From: Norana najaformis
Taxonomy: Eukaryota > Annelida > Clitellata > Crassiclitellata > Hormogastridae
NCBI GenBank assembly: GCA_964023275.1
Contig: OZ029921.1
Coordinates: 16,838,204-16,902,203 of the forward strand
Direction: 5' to 3'
Length of the DNA stretch: 64,000 nt
A program made the position numbers and the translations under genes. The notes beneath the pieces are model-generated. The model was given only the letters and a program-made list of their open reading frames with translations. It was not told the origin of the DNA and did not search any database. The first letter of the stretch is position 1. Each line of letters starts with the position of its first letter. Positions 1-12,679 of this stretch are shown here, in pieces.

Positions 1-330
1 CCTCCGTTTCTTATTTTCGTGTAATTCATTTATTGATAAATGATGGCAAATCCAACTGATCAATCAAATGTTGAATTCTGTTTGTGATAGTAATCATTCT
101 TCCTCTTATCTCTCTCTCTCTTTCTCCTCTCCTACCCCAAACATCACCCACCGTAGCTGCCACGCTGTCTCTCCGTGTGACTTTTGGATCTCGACCTGGA
201 ACCGAACCCCTTTTGCCTATCGATTTTGTTTTGACTGAGCGCATGTGAATAAGCTGGTCACCGCGGCGCGGCTTTCGTTGGGCGCTGTAGAAATCCCGGA
301 ATTACGATTACGATTACGACCGTGATCGTA
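1..330 (+). mobile_element. CR1/L2-like LINE, 3' tail copy 1
   Basis: From about 100 a pyrimidine-rich stretch leads into a segment (about 195-320) that recurs through the window: 'ACCTGGAACCGAACCC', 'TTGACTGAGCGC', 'AATAAGCTGGTC', 'GGCGCTGTAGAAATC', ending in TTACGA hexamers. Copies at 33.0, 58.7 and 61.8 kb show this segment directly following a reverse-transcriptase C-terminus, so it is the LINE 3' UTR. Here the hexamer tail is followed by its reverse complement (about 302-341), as if two tails met end to end. No coding part remains. The first 100 bases are unassigned. Confidence 0.75.
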
Positions 331-1300
331 ATCGTAATTCTTAAACAGGCCAAGGTTCGTCCCACTGTTCACTGGGTTGAGAATTTATTGAAGGTTCGGG
401 TGTTTGAAAAAGGCGCTGATGAAGACCTTGACATCATCGTTGTGGCCAATAAACTTGACAGTGAGGTTGGTTTTGGTGACGAAAGACAGAGAGGGGCATA
501 GAAAACGATGATGGCCGGGAAGATCCTCTGACGGTTGATCCTGATTATACTCGACGCTACCACCGCCGTTCTAACCGCCATCGCATTAACTTCCGTCATT
601 ATTACGCCCGTTGCGACAACTGTTATTTACCTGTCTTATTATTGATATTATTGATGGTAGGTACCCCGTGGTATAGTACGTAGATCAGAATCATTAAATA
701 TCCAATTAAATTCTAATTTATATTAGAATATTGAAAATAAGTAATCTTATTGAATAATTCATCATCATCATCTTCTTCATCATCACCATCGTCATCATCA
801 CCATCGTCATCGTCGTCAATCGTCTTTTCAGTTCATGTTCATATTATTATTATTTCGGTATTTGATATTAATGCAACTGAACGAGCAGTGGTGCTTAAAG
901 TAGTGGTCCGCGGACTGGCACCGGTCCACGGGATCACCGGTCCGTAGAAGAGTCAAAAATAAATTTTAATTATTAATTTATTTATGTGAAATTCTTCGAA
1001 CTATTGTCCGAAATTTATTCAAATTTTAGCCTTAAAATTAAAAAATTTAAAAGAAATTACAAGTGACTAATTTTAACTTGCCAGATGGCGCATTCAAACA
1101 ATTTAAATTTATTCCGAATTTACTTCGTCTATGGCTGCCATAGATATAATAACACTGGATACCATAGATATAATAACACTGGATACAGCATACAGCCCGA
1201 TTTCTATGCTATGCGGTGAAGCCGACATCTCTCTATGTTAATGACGTCATGGGGGGCAGTATAAAGTGCTGTTGCTTACCTAAAAGTCTAAAACACAATT
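331..1300. other. No gene recognised; TCATCA-rich microsatellite
   Basis: No conserved protein or splice structure is visible. Positions about 758-818 are a degenerate (CAT/CGT)n trinucleotide tract, which explains the serine-rich reading frame over it. 960-1080 is AT-rich. Confidence 0.5.
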
Positions 1301-1309
1301 CAATTTTCC

Positions 1310-1600
1310 CAACCCTCAGGACTATTTTCATCAGTTATTTACAATCCAACCACTCTGTTCAACCCGATCCTCTTCTGTCCTAAAATTTCTTCCCCGTGGC
1401 TTCGTCCTTAAAATTTGGAAATTGCTATATAGCCGTAGCTGCTCCACTCCTCTGGCATAAACTCCCGCCAGAATTACGACAATTAACTGATCCATCATAC
1501 TAGCTCACCAACACTTCATCTCTGGCAATTTCTGGATTGGTCTTTCACTCAAAACTGAAAACATTACTTTTCCAAAAATCCTATCCTGACTCTGATACCC
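1310..1600 (+). mobile_element. CR1/L2-like LINE, ORF C-terminus
   Basis: In + frame the sequence reads a non-LTR reverse-transcriptase C-terminus: APLLWHKLPPELR at about 1438-1480, then VFHSKLKTLLFQKSYPD at about 1540-1590. The same block occurs on the - strand at 61.9-62.2 kb. It runs straight into a TGTC microsatellite and the usual 3' UTR is missing. The copy is 5' truncated and non-functional. Confidence 0.8.
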
Positions 1601-1776
<176 letters not shown>

Positions 1777-2514
1777 CTCCAATCCGAAACATCTTCCACC
1801 TAACTGTTTACCCGCCCGGCTCATGGATCTGACAATTCTAGTTGTATATTTTTATTATAATTTTAAAAGCCTCATTATGGTCATTTTCCGCGATTAGCCA
1901 AAACATATTGCATTATTAAACTTATCCGTTAAAATATTTGTGTACATAAATGTCTCTGTAAAGACGATTCACAAACACGAACTTGCAGTTCTTTCATGCA
2001 TTTCTACCGTACACGACTGCTTTCTGCCCCCCATGACGTCACTGACTAGAATTAGATGTTGGCTACACAAATCTGGTCGTATGCTGTATCCAGTGTTATT
2101 ATATCTATGACAGATACAGAGCGGATTTTGTAGCACATAACCATAAAATACGCTTAACTGCAAATTGTTACAAACTCCACACAGATGCAATTAAATCAAT
2201 ACATGAATTTTCCCGCAGTTCATTCGTGGTACCTTAGAGGTTCAAACAAAAAACAATTTTCTCAAAGCTAAACCTCCAGATTCTAGCCTATAACTTAATG
2301 TTAATAGGCCAACACCTTACAATAAAATATAATGTCTCGATCCCATAGCCGAAATTTTCTGCGTCTTAAGAACAACGTCGGAAACCCAACAACAAAAAAG
2401 GTATCTGCGAAACAAGAAAACATCGGGCCGTCTTTGCCGTGTCTACTGGCCTGGTTAGCTACATTGGTTAACGCGTAGGGCATATAATTTATATAATTTT
2501 AACAGACAAAAATT

Positions 2515-2625
2515 GAAACTTGGGTAATCGTAACCTCGAGATTTCTACAGCGCTCAGCGAAAGCTAAGTCGCGGGAACCAGCTTATTCACAGGCGCTCAG
2601 TCAAAACAAATCGATAGGCAGAAAG
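2515..2625 (-). mobile_element. CR1/L2-like LINE, 3' tail copy
   Basis: Reverse complement of the tail unit: GGTAATCGTAA hexamer remnant, then GAGATTTCTACAGCGCTC, AACCAGCTTATTCACAGGCG and CTCAGTCAAAACAAATCGAT. Only the 3' UTR is left. Confidence 0.8.
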
Positions 2626-2629
2626 AAAT

Positions 2630-3290
2630 AAGAAACGTGCATTTAAAAAAGATAAATTAAATTACATAAAAAGTTGCAAATAAGTGTTTTGACAAGTTTT
2701 TAAACGCAGAAATATTTTCGACAAGTCCGAAAATTACCGAAGCTATCTACAATACTGATTGGAAATGAGTGGTGGTAAAATGCGTTGGAAGCTGGAGGGA
2801 CGTTAAGACAGTCGCCAGATGGAGTCAATATTGCATTTATACTGATAAAGACTGGCCTTAAGGCAAATATGTGTTAATATGTAATTACTTGAATGGAAAG
2901 CCGCATGTTATTATGTATGAATGGAAAGGATGTTTGCTGGGCGCACAGCTAACGCTTCCCCTATTCACCAGTCAGGGATAGTCAGGGATAGTCACCTGCC
3001 ACCAGACAGGGATAGTCGTGGACTCCAGTACCTAGCTGAAAATTGTAGGGTCTGGGACAGCGATGGACTAAGGTGCAATGCTCCAAATGACTAGCGGGAT
3101 CTTTGGCAGAAGCTTGTAAACCGACGCACTTTGTCGAAATAATCACTCCAGGAATTCAGCACGTGAAATCAGTTGGAAATATTCGTTTATGATACTTTGC
3201 ATCCATCGTCATAGCACCGATCGAGATGGACCCCAACTTCCCCAAAGTCCACCGGCTAACTACGCCAATGCTTCAAACAACTTGAAATCA
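2630..3290. other. No gene recognised
   Basis: Non-coding in appearance. 'GTCAGGGATA' is repeated three times near 2972-3015. Nothing else was recognised. Confidence 0.5.
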
Positions 3291-3292
3291 GA

Positions 3293-3710
3293 AGGACAAT
3301 TGACGAGAGTCCATTTACAGACAGAGGATAATTGACGAGAGTTCATTTACAGACAGAGGATAATTGACGAGAGTCCATTTACAGACAGAGGATAATTGAC
3401 GAGAGTCCATTTACAGACAGAGGATAATTGACGAGAGTCCATTTACAGACAGAGGATAATTGACGAGAGTTCATTTACAGACAGAGGATAATTGACGAGA
3501 GTTCATTTACAGACAGAGGATAATTGACGAGAGTCCATTTACAGACAGAGAATAATTGACGAGAGTCCATTTATAGACAGAGGATAATTGACGAGAGTCC
3601 ATTTACAGACAGAGGATTATTGACGAGAGTTCATTTACAGACAGAGGATAATTGACGAGAGTCCATTTACAGACAGAGGATAATTGACGAGAGTCCATTT
3701 ACAGACAGAG
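3293..3710. repeat. 32-bp minisatellite, about 13 copies
   Basis: Tandem unit of 32 bp, starting AGGATAATTGACGAGAGT and ending TTTACAGACAG. Copies are nearly identical and differ mostly by C/T at one site (GAGTCC or GAGTTC) and a few singletons. Such homogeneity implies recent expansion or conversion. Confidence 0.97.
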
Positions 3711-4295
3711 CCCTCATCTGACTCCACATGACTAAAAGAAATAGACCACAACTGTTGCAGTTCCTATCTACCTAGTGTAGTTTGTCAAAATTTATGGTTT
3801 AGCCTTGGGGGTGGGGGTTTAGACCCCAGGCCTCGGGCCAGCTACGCCACTGTGTACAGTTTGAGATAAAATTAACAGCTTTTATATTGAAACAATCTAG
3901 GAACTAGTGTTTTTTTTAAATTATTAGGCATATATATTTATTTCTTATACTTTAGTTACTAACAGTATTTGGCGATGACATTAATTTTATCGTCCAGATG
4001 AACACTCATCCCTCAGGAGTCCAGCTGTTCCAGTAGGCTTTAGTCGTAGGCTGTAGTCATCTACAGTTCTGTGTCCGAGTGAGTGGTATCAACAAAGAAG
4101 ACTATGATTAATTAAATGTCGTATATTGTTTTTGCGATGTTGCTCTGTAAATAAAACTCTCTATCAGTCACTGAACATCCTCAGGACTCATAAAATTGCC
4201 ATCGTCGGGTGCACTCGAGGCCCACTTGCGCATGTTTATTAGGCCTATTGTTCGACTTTCGTGTTTCTGATTTTCCGACCTTCCTGTTGCTTAGA
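3711..4295. other. No gene; possible end of a DNA transposon
   Basis: The reverse complement near 3838-3853 reads CAGTGGCGTAGCTGGC, a terminal motif typical of hAT-like non-autonomous elements in animal genomes. No partner terminus was located. The rest is unassigned. Confidence 0.3.
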
Positions 4296-4296
4296 T

Positions 4297-4400
4297 GTAC
4301 CCGATAGTCTAATGGTTAGCGTGTTGGGCCGTCAGTCGAAAGTCACGGGTTCAGATCCCAACAGGGCAGATTTTTTCCAGATTTCACTACCTCTGCTTAT
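4297..4400 (+). mobile_element. tRNA-derived SINE head
   Basis: A pol III-type internal promoter: A box in TAGTCTAATGGTTAGCGTG (about 4305-4323) and B box GGGTTCAGATCCC (about 4347-4359), spaced as in a tRNA. The acceptor arms do not pair convincingly and no anticodon loop is clean, so this is a SINE rather than a working tRNA gene. Confidence 0.65.
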
Positions 4401-7400
4401 TTGAATGGGCGCCACGCCATTGAAGGTCCCAGTGTACGGAGCATGCTAGCCCGAGATTTAAATCTCAGAAAGAAGCCACGATCGGGTTGCGAACCGGCAT
4501 CCTCACGCACAGAGGCGCCTTGAAGTAGGCCTACGCTTTAATCGATTTAGCTGACTAGGAGCAGACGTGTATAGTCATACATGGAATAATAGCATAGGTT
4601 CTACGTTTTTTGGTTTTCGGAACTTGAGGTAACTACATCGAGAGGAACAGATGGGAGCACTGGTCTAGCGTGTGCTCAGGTGATAGTTTGAGCTAAATAT
4701 TAAAATGTCGTTGATAGAATCGTACGTGTAGAGATTTGTATGTCGACGATTCGAGAACTGTTCTCAGTTAACTGTTCGTTTATTTTATTATACCAACGAA
4801 AATCAAAGACTGTGTACCTTTCCTCGAATTAACGCTACGCTACAAATCGGGCGAGTCAGCGTTTCGAATCCCGAACTTTAGACAACTTTGGAAGGTCGTC
4901 GACAGCTTTCTTAAGAAGTTTCTTACTTGCTGTTCAATTTTTTATTTAACTGAAACGTGCATGTATCGCGCCGAAGCTAAGAAAACTGAGTCTCTAATAT
5001 TTCATACCCATGGCAGGCAGGGCTACATCTAAAGAGACTGGTCTTATTCAATAAGCCTCCAGCGGTGTGAAAGGCGTAGCCCCTGCCGCCAAAGGTTATG
5101 AAGCGCTAATTTTGAAACTTTCTAGTGAAAAGTGACCTTTGAAGTGCAATTGTGCCTTAACGACTGCGCTTGCCATGATTTAAAACCCAAACCCCAGCCT
5201 CACCTTTTCAATCTGATCGAGAGAACTTAATCAATTTCACCTGAGGATTGAAAATTCACAGGCCGCCCAGCAAAGCCATACCTCCAGCCAACTACTTCCG
5301 GGCAGGCAAACGTGTGGAGGGTATGTAAATCTACAGGACTGTTCATAGATTGGCTGGAGGTTGACTTTTGGCTTAGGGGTTAAACCCACATTCCAACCTT
5401 GGTTCCAGGAATCTTGTCCTTGTAGATTAGAGCTAAGCTATTAGTGCTACCTTGCATCGTGTGTGCACACAACACACTAAGCGGTAACGGATATTATGAT
5501 CCGGCGTTAACAATAACAACATTAACAGCCTAAGTAGGCCTAAATACAGAGTCACATAGCAGATAACCCCACGCTTTCCTGGCGAGTGGCTGGGGGAATC
5601 TCTTAACCGATGAATTTCCACGATGTGCAGCCAAACATCTTTACGGATGGTTGCGCGTTGTGAATTCGGCAACGCTCCAGAGAGTAATATGCCATAGATC
5701 ATGGTTAAGTACAAACAATACTGCTTTCATAATGCAACAGATGCGACATGACATCGTGTGCTTTTACCTGTAGGCGGCAGCAGGCCAACCCACAGCATCG
5801 TCGTTATCATAGGTGAGTCTGTGTTGTTTGCAATGCGACACAATAAAGCCATTTCCGGTGTCAATTGTAATGCCAGGAAATCACTATTGTGGTTCCGTAA
5901 TCGATTCCCGTGCAACATGTCAATAAACTTGAAACCAAATTCTCGGTCTCCGAAGAGTAACAAGGCGTGGGTCGAAACATTAGAGATGATTGCTTACTAC
6001 TGACCGGAAGACAGAACAAATTACGCCTTTGTGCAGCAATAATATGATACCAAAGTCCATCGATCAGTCTCAGTAATTAGGCTGCAATATGTCCGTGCAT
6101 AAACTAGATCGATGTGCTCCCTTTCATAGAATGTGTATTTATGTTGCTTAATTTGGCCTAACTGCATGATTCAAATTCTCGACATCTGTTTCAATATAAT
6201 TCGGTCACAAACCCCATAAAAGTTAAAGCAACACGTTCATTTACACACTAGCATGCTAAGATTTGTGATATTTTGCCCTTGGGACGAAATTTAGGAAGTG
6301 GAGAGTTCCCGGGGGAGGGAGAGTTTTGACACGGATCCTGGTACCAAATCTGTACAGGGTAGATTAAACTATTCTGTTATAAATTTGACTTGTATAAGGT
6401 GAATTGTACGTATGACCCGATGTCCTGCAGAATGAACTTTTCGATCAAACTGTCTGCTATTTTAGAGCCCATCTTTTGAAATTTTCTTGTGGAATTTTTA
6501 CTTTCAAATGGCAGTTTGTGTGGAAACGACTGTAGGTGTTACAAGAGAGGTCATATCTTATAGTCAGTACCATAAACATGAACTTTTCATGGAGACTATG
6601 GTGGTTGAATTTTAACCTAATTGTTAGCGCCCAATGGTAGCGGAGTTCATAGTAAAGCCTTGGCCATCAATGCTTTTAGATGGTATTTTTTAGAAATTTA
6701 TATTAAAAGCTGACATTTAAAAGCGCCATTTGTGCATAAACAAGGGGTTGCCGAGTTTTAAAATGGACACATCGCAGGTTGTGTTGACTGGGTCAGCAGA
6801 AACAACAAAGCTTAATTACATGATGGCAAGGCTTTATGTGGACTTACTAATCGTGATTCACATTGATGAACTTCATTCTGCTTGCCAACATCGTTTTATA
6901 TCGCCAAGCAGCCATCTCGTTTGATCCAATCTACTTGATTTGAGGCTGCATAGGGTAATTGCAAATTTGTCAGACCTATGGCTACATAATTATGTCGGCT
7001 TTTGTGCGTAGTTATGAATCCGACATATTTGTAGTTCTGTTGTGAAGGAATCAAACTCGTATTATCGACACAAAATATGAGCGGGTTTGTCCCCGCGATT
7101 AATCCTATACAGCAGCATTATTATCATCATCATCATCAGCAGCAGCAGTAGTAGAAGAATTGTCAATGGGTCACCCACTTAGGGTATTAAGGGAAATGAG
7201 GTCATGTGCATGTAGAGAATTAAAGAACATTTCGTCGTTACGCCTTGACTGGAGAATTAATATGCCTTTCTCCCACATGGGAACGAAATGACTACAGTTT
7301 AAGCATGATGGCTATTACATTTATACAGAGCCCTATGCGACGCTCTAGATTTTATCTTTTAATGCAAGCGTAGTTCGAAGAGGATGTTAAGCTCGATCAA

Positions 7401-7690
7401 CGCAAAAGTTGGACTTTGGGGGCCCCACACCAACATTCCTGAGGTCAACATCTAATCCTCCCGCTCTTAATGATACCATACCAGGTTTAAGCTTAAACAA
7501 CATACCTGCGACTCCTACATCGATCAGTATTAGTTATTATTCCTAATAGACATCCAGGTTCACTGGGCCGACAGCGGGCAGGCATTGTGCCACATGTTGC
7601 AAATTAATGGCTAGCTAGGCCTCCAGTGAACGTTCCTGTTGGGAACGACCCCACCCTGAAGAGATAAATAACGAGCAGCTATACAGCAAA
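4401..7690. other. Long stretch with no recognised gene
   Basis: 3.3 kb of mixed composition. Frames are short and resemble no family I know. A short trinucleotide run (CAT/CAG) lies at about 7119-7150. Confidence 0.5.
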
Positions 7691-7691
7691 G

Positions 7692-7806
7692 TTGCGAACG
7701 AAGAGCTTAGGTTCATTGAAAACGGACGAAGGAAACGGAGAAGTCATCGTGGATTATGTGGAAGCTGCTGGAATGCTCAATAAATATTTCAGCTCAGTAT
7801 TTACTT
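7692..7806 (+). mobile_element. LINE fragment, N-terminal RT region
   Basis: In + frame this reads SLGSLKTDEGNGEVIVDY followed by AAGMLNKYFSSVFT. This matches the conserved 'IGPL...G...A..LN.FFSSVFT' block that precedes the RT domain in CR1/jockey-like non-LTR elements. Homology stops at about 7806, and an L2-like tail begins 150 bp later, so this is a mosaic of two elements. Confidence 0.75.
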
Positions 7807-7954
7807 TTGATTTTGCTAATTTGCAATTATGTTTGCACGTTTGGATAATGGACATCTGCTCTATTTGGGTTGCTTTTCGAAGTTATTCCTTAAGTATATG
7901 CTGGATTTCGTGTGGTTCTGGAAGTTATCCAGTGGCAAATCACCGAAGCTGGAC

Positions 7955-8160
7955 ACCCCTTCTTTCTCTTATCTCTCTCTCCCTCCAACCTCAAACACAC
8001 CACCCCGTAGGTGCCACGCTGTCTCTCCGTCTTGACCTGGAACCGAACCCTTTTGCCTATTGATTTTTTTGACTGAGCGCCAGCAAATAAGCTGGTCCCC
8101 GCGACGTGGCTTTCGTTTGGCGCTGTAGAAATCTCAAAATTACGATTACGATTACGAAGT
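7955..8160 (+). mobile_element. CR1/L2-like LINE, 3' tail copy
   Basis: Pyrimidine-rich lead, 'ACCTGGAACCGAACCC', 'TTGACTGAGCGCCAG', 'AATAAGCTGGTCCCCGCGAC', 'GGCGCTGTAGAAATC' and a short TTACGA tail. It is almost the same as copy 1 at the window start. Confidence 0.85.
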
Positions 8161-8437
8161 TTGACCGCCATTTCTGAATTGGTTCACCCATTAAGCTGGT
8201 TCCAGTTTGGACACTGTAAAGAGGTTACAGATTTACATATGCTGTTTCCAAGTGGGAAATCTCGGATTCCATTAAGCGCAGCACAGTCTTTGGAATGCAA
8301 AGGCAGAGCAGCCGTACGCATTCCATCAGGGAGTTTCCTGGAACCAATTATATAGCCGAGTACTCGACTGTAAGAGAAATGAGAAACTGTCTTCAACTGC
8401 CCGAAGACCTGTCATCTCTCCTGACGAAGCCTCGGAT

Positions 8438-8501
<64 letters not shown>

Positions 8502-9430
8502 AGGGATGCCCACGAGAACCTTGGAACTGAGAGATGAGACCAAGATGTTTGGTCTCCGAGATGAGACCGAGTCCGAGATGTCTATGAAAGTGTATTATAG
8601 GCCTATTGTTAACATCGGGCAGCTTTGTTATAGTTTTAATATAGGCCAATGTTGACTTCCGTGTGAAGAGGTTTGGAAATGACACGTGAATGGTTTTATA
8701 TTTTGCTTGGTACCTATTTATTGTCGTTGTACTTGTGGTTACAGTTGTGTTACATTAATTCTTTTTTGTTACTGCAGTCTTGCAAAGTAGTTGAAACCTA
8801 ATTAATAGGCCTACTAATAATACAGGATGCCAGACTATCAGCAGACAGGCATAGAAACTATCACACAAGTTGTAGGCTTTCGACTGTCATAAGCATATGA
8901 CATAAATTTATCCAATAGTGAAACGAGTCATTGAATTAAAAAGAAAGTGAATAGGACAGACGATTGTCAATGTCACTGATTTCTGCTGGTGTCTTAGAAC
9001 GACGTGTAGTAGTAGGCCCTATAAACTTAGTTTACTAGAAGGCCTATATACAGTTAGCAACTTAGCACCGGCCGACTTCTCTCTCAAAATCAGTCATGGT
9101 AACATTTATTCATGAACACAGTTGATCCTAAATTCCACATGCAAAGTGGGCCTACACAGAAAGTATTTAGTTTCCTATACAGGCAGCTATCGTGTTTAAC
9201 ATTAGTTATTAGGGGGAATAATAGCGCCGCTGCCGACACGCTGAAGATAGCTGCTTTATGGCCAATATGGTACGCAGGCCGAATGCTGTTATGGCAACAG
9301 AAAATTGTTATGGTGATTTAAAAATGAGATGCTAATTTGAAATGCACACTGCAATATGATAGCACCGTACTTATTTCTGGCTATACATATTCTGCGTATG
9401 GTATAGCTAATGGGTAGTATTGCGATTTTG
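8161..9430. repeat. (TA)n tract in unassigned sequence
   Basis: A pure AT dinucleotide run lies at about 8441-8498. A short GAGACC-rich segment (8520-8580) belongs to the degenerate repeat described at 9430. Nothing else was recognised up to 9430. Confidence 0.7.
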
Positions 9431-9790
9431 GTCAACTTTCCCCAACACTGAGTCTCGGACAAGGCCTTTCAGAGATGCAGAGAGGCCCGGGCCAATCCAA
9501 ATACGAGGCCCCAATCTCAAAGCATGCACGTCATAAGCCTACTAATAGCAGTTGCGAATTATAATACAAAAAGGAGAAATAAATATTAATAATTATTAGA
9601 TACAAACCTTTTTCAAAATCTGAGGCCCGTTCTTGTTTTAGGCCTGGGCCAAATGGCCCTGCCGGTTCCCTGTGATAGGCCTTGGTCTCGGCACTTGCCT
9701 ATGAGACCTCAACAGGCTAGACCGAGACGCTCTGCCCCGAGACGAAACCAAGACGTTGGCCAATGTGCCCGAGACAAGACCGAGGCTATA
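9430..9790 (+). repeat. Degenerate GAGACCGAGAC-type dispersed repeat
   Basis: Two clusters (9450-9490 and 9680-9785) carry irregular repeats of GAGAC, CCGAGAC and CCAAGACG. Similar clusters occur at 8520-8580 and 29985-30078, and in reverse orientation at 32285-32405 and 35085-35205. It could be a decayed minisatellite carried by one dispersed element. Confidence 0.5.
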
Positions 9791-9799
9791 TCCCTGATA

Positions 9800-12644
9800 C
9801 ATATGTGTAGCAGTTAGGAACCTTATATATACATATATAAGGATTTGCTATGTACATAAATATATCTACCTATAGTCGCCTTCCTTGCAGAGCAGTCACA
9901 AAGTCAAGCGCAATTATGAAATCGGATATGATGAGTGAAACCATCAACAAGCAGTGAAGATCTTCAAGTGTTGACACGGAGGATAGGAATGGCCGTCGTT
10001 GCTGTTTTTTGTTGCTGCTGCTGCTGCTGCTTGACCCGGAGGGTTTCTCTCTCGCATCTATACTACATCGACTACAGGCTATGCAGTTTTTTCTGTTAGT
10101 GTCACACCTGAGTAAAACCAGGTTGACAGCGCCGCACGTTTAACTGAATTCGAGGAAGTCAGGTGTCAAGCTTCTGGGTGACCTGAAGCATTTCTCATCT
10201 ATAAATAAGGCTTCTATACGAAGTTTTTCAATTTGTTCGCGCATGAGGAAAACCGAATTGACAGAGTCATATGTAATCGAACTGACATCATTATGTTATT
10301 CATTTGGAACCTCGATGGCATTTTCACATCTTGTAAACTGAAATCTAGGTCAACTAATTCACTGCACATCTGTCTTTTTCGTTCAGTTCGCAAATAAAGC
10401 ACCACAGTCATAACTGATGTTGTGAACTGGATGCAGCTATATAGACCCTACGTTTGCATGTATGTATGTATTATATAATAGTTACGCTGTGAACGATATC
10501 CTTGAACCACCAGGCGTGAATATGAGTGGCCTGGCGTCTCCACATACGCTTTAACCAATGTGGCTAACCAGGCCAGTATGTTGCCAACCAATCCAGCGAA
10601 AGAAGGGGATATGGGAACGAGTGAAAAGTTTACTTAATGGACTGGGTAGATTAGTTTTTGTATTTTTATCGAAAGTACATCGCTGTAGTTTTTATTCTTA
10701 TTTGTACTTTTCCTCAAATGTTGCAACTTGCTATACATAATCTTTTGTGGACATACTTAATTGGTAATTAATTACACAAGACTTTTAGTCAGCTGAAAGT
10801 TTAATGACCTGCGCACAGCGAACTCAACTTCTATGGACTTGGAGACAGCGACACGTGCTGCTTTCTTTTCTTTTTTGTTGAATTTGTCTTCTGTATTTCT
10901 GTTATTTTTGTCTCTTCGGCTTAACAAAGATGCTCATAACCTTGCAGCGGATATTGCAATCTCAGGTCTACAAACTCTCCATTGCTTTGCCTACAGACAG
11001 CGTTTGACCCTGCAGCCTGGGTTTGCCGGCGTCTTGGTTATGTTCAGCCCTATGACAAAAGTCAAACTCCTCAGTCTTACAAGCATACATTCAAGTATGC
11101 ATGCTTGCATACTTGCATATGTACATGCCTAATTATATGTAATCATATTCACGCGCACTTGTACAATTTTAAGCATAACTAAAACATCCAGAAACAATCG
11201 TAGGTTTTATTAGATGTCTACGGGGTTCACATCAATCCCATCAATCCGATGTATCTCTGCCACCCCCGCTCCCCAGCGATGGACTCTCGGTGGTGTCCGC
11301 TGTCCAGCAGGGAGGTGGGCTGGCTATCGTACTGTCTGCTATCCTGACCTGCCTTCTTCTTGGCTGTTGCTTGAAGATGATCATCACAGTGTATACGATG
11401 GTCGTGACAAAAAGACAGCTTGACAGAATAAGCTCTAGATTGATGCAGCAGATACGTGGACTCTTCAGGACAATTGAACTTCATATACAATTGGTCTTTG
11501 CGTGTATTGGTAGATTTAACTTAATTCTCTGACTGCTCGGTTAAAGTAGGCTTTTGCGCATGTATATATACACATATGTATAACTGCAATTGTAATCAGA
11601 AATTTGTATAGCGCCGCTTCAAGATAAACTAACTAGAGGCGTTCCATGCGCTAACCTTAACGATGTTTTATGTCATTAAGAACAGAACATTCATCCATTA
11701 GCAAACTTTTCTTTAAAAATTAGAATAGTCACCAGTGGCAAGAGCCCAACCAACAGATTCCGAACTAGAGCTCGTAATAGATGACAGCATGTTCAGAGTT
11801 CTTGAAGCACGTAGCATCGGGACTGAGGAACTACGATAGGCGATGTGATCCACCGCCGATGGCTCACGGTTGTCTCACCGTCCAGCAGTCCCTCGTAGAT
11901 GGAAGACGACGCGGCGTCCGGATATTCCTCGAACTGCCGGATATGCAGAGGACAGGCATTCGTTGCCCGCCTGCCGGTAGATAGTCGAGCCCTTCTGTAA
12001 TTGACTGTCGGTGCCACTCCATAGACTCCCTTCACCCTTCCTTCACTGAATCCAAGATTTCCCGGCAAAGACGGCGTATATAGGTCTCTAGGTCTGAGGC
12101 CTGACTGTTCAGCTGGAATCCTGTCGCCCCTCTGTAGGTGGACCATTCCAGACACAGAAGATCACGATAACATGCAACAAAACCGTCCGAAAAGCAGTAA
12201 ATCATTGTGGAAAACGACAAATAATTCCGACTTCCGACATGCAGACTCGGCAACAGTTATAACAGTTCAAACTGCCAGAATTATTAAGCAAATTGTACGT
12301 TTAGACGATGTAATCCGTCAATATAACACAACGACAGCCAACGGTTGATATGGCTGCAACATTCGCAAAAGTCGCCCGGATAGTTTAGTTGGAGGATATC
12401 GGACAGTGAATACCTTACCGTATGTTATTGTGCGTTGTTGTAACCAAGTGTATGCGTAGCCTTGAGGAGAGGCTAGACAGGCACGCAGACGCGCACAGAG
12501 GCAGACAAAGAGGCAGATGACAAGAGAAGAAGAGAATTATACAGACAATTCAATCCTGAAGAAACAGATAGCGAGGGAGAGAAAGAAGGGAAAGTAAGGC
12601 AGAGATGGAGACGGAAAAGGGAAGACAAACAAGCCGACAGAGAA

Positions 12645-12679
<35 letters not shown>

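Noticed and set aside
4297..4370. Possible functional tRNA gene
   Set aside because: A and B boxes are good, but the acceptor and anticodon stems do not fold cleanly. Similar heads elsewhere in the window are SINEs.
11213..11532. + frame with a plausible membrane segment (GGLAIVLSAILTCLLLGCCL)
   Set aside because: There is a weak acceptor (TTATTAG) at the start but no convincing donor, no family match and no partner exon. It could be real, but support is too thin.
11890..12000. Short + frame with SSNCRICRGQ, recalling the start of a RING-CH (MARCH) domain
   Set aside because: Only the first CxxC-like pair is present. The remaining zinc ligands and any splice continuation are absent.
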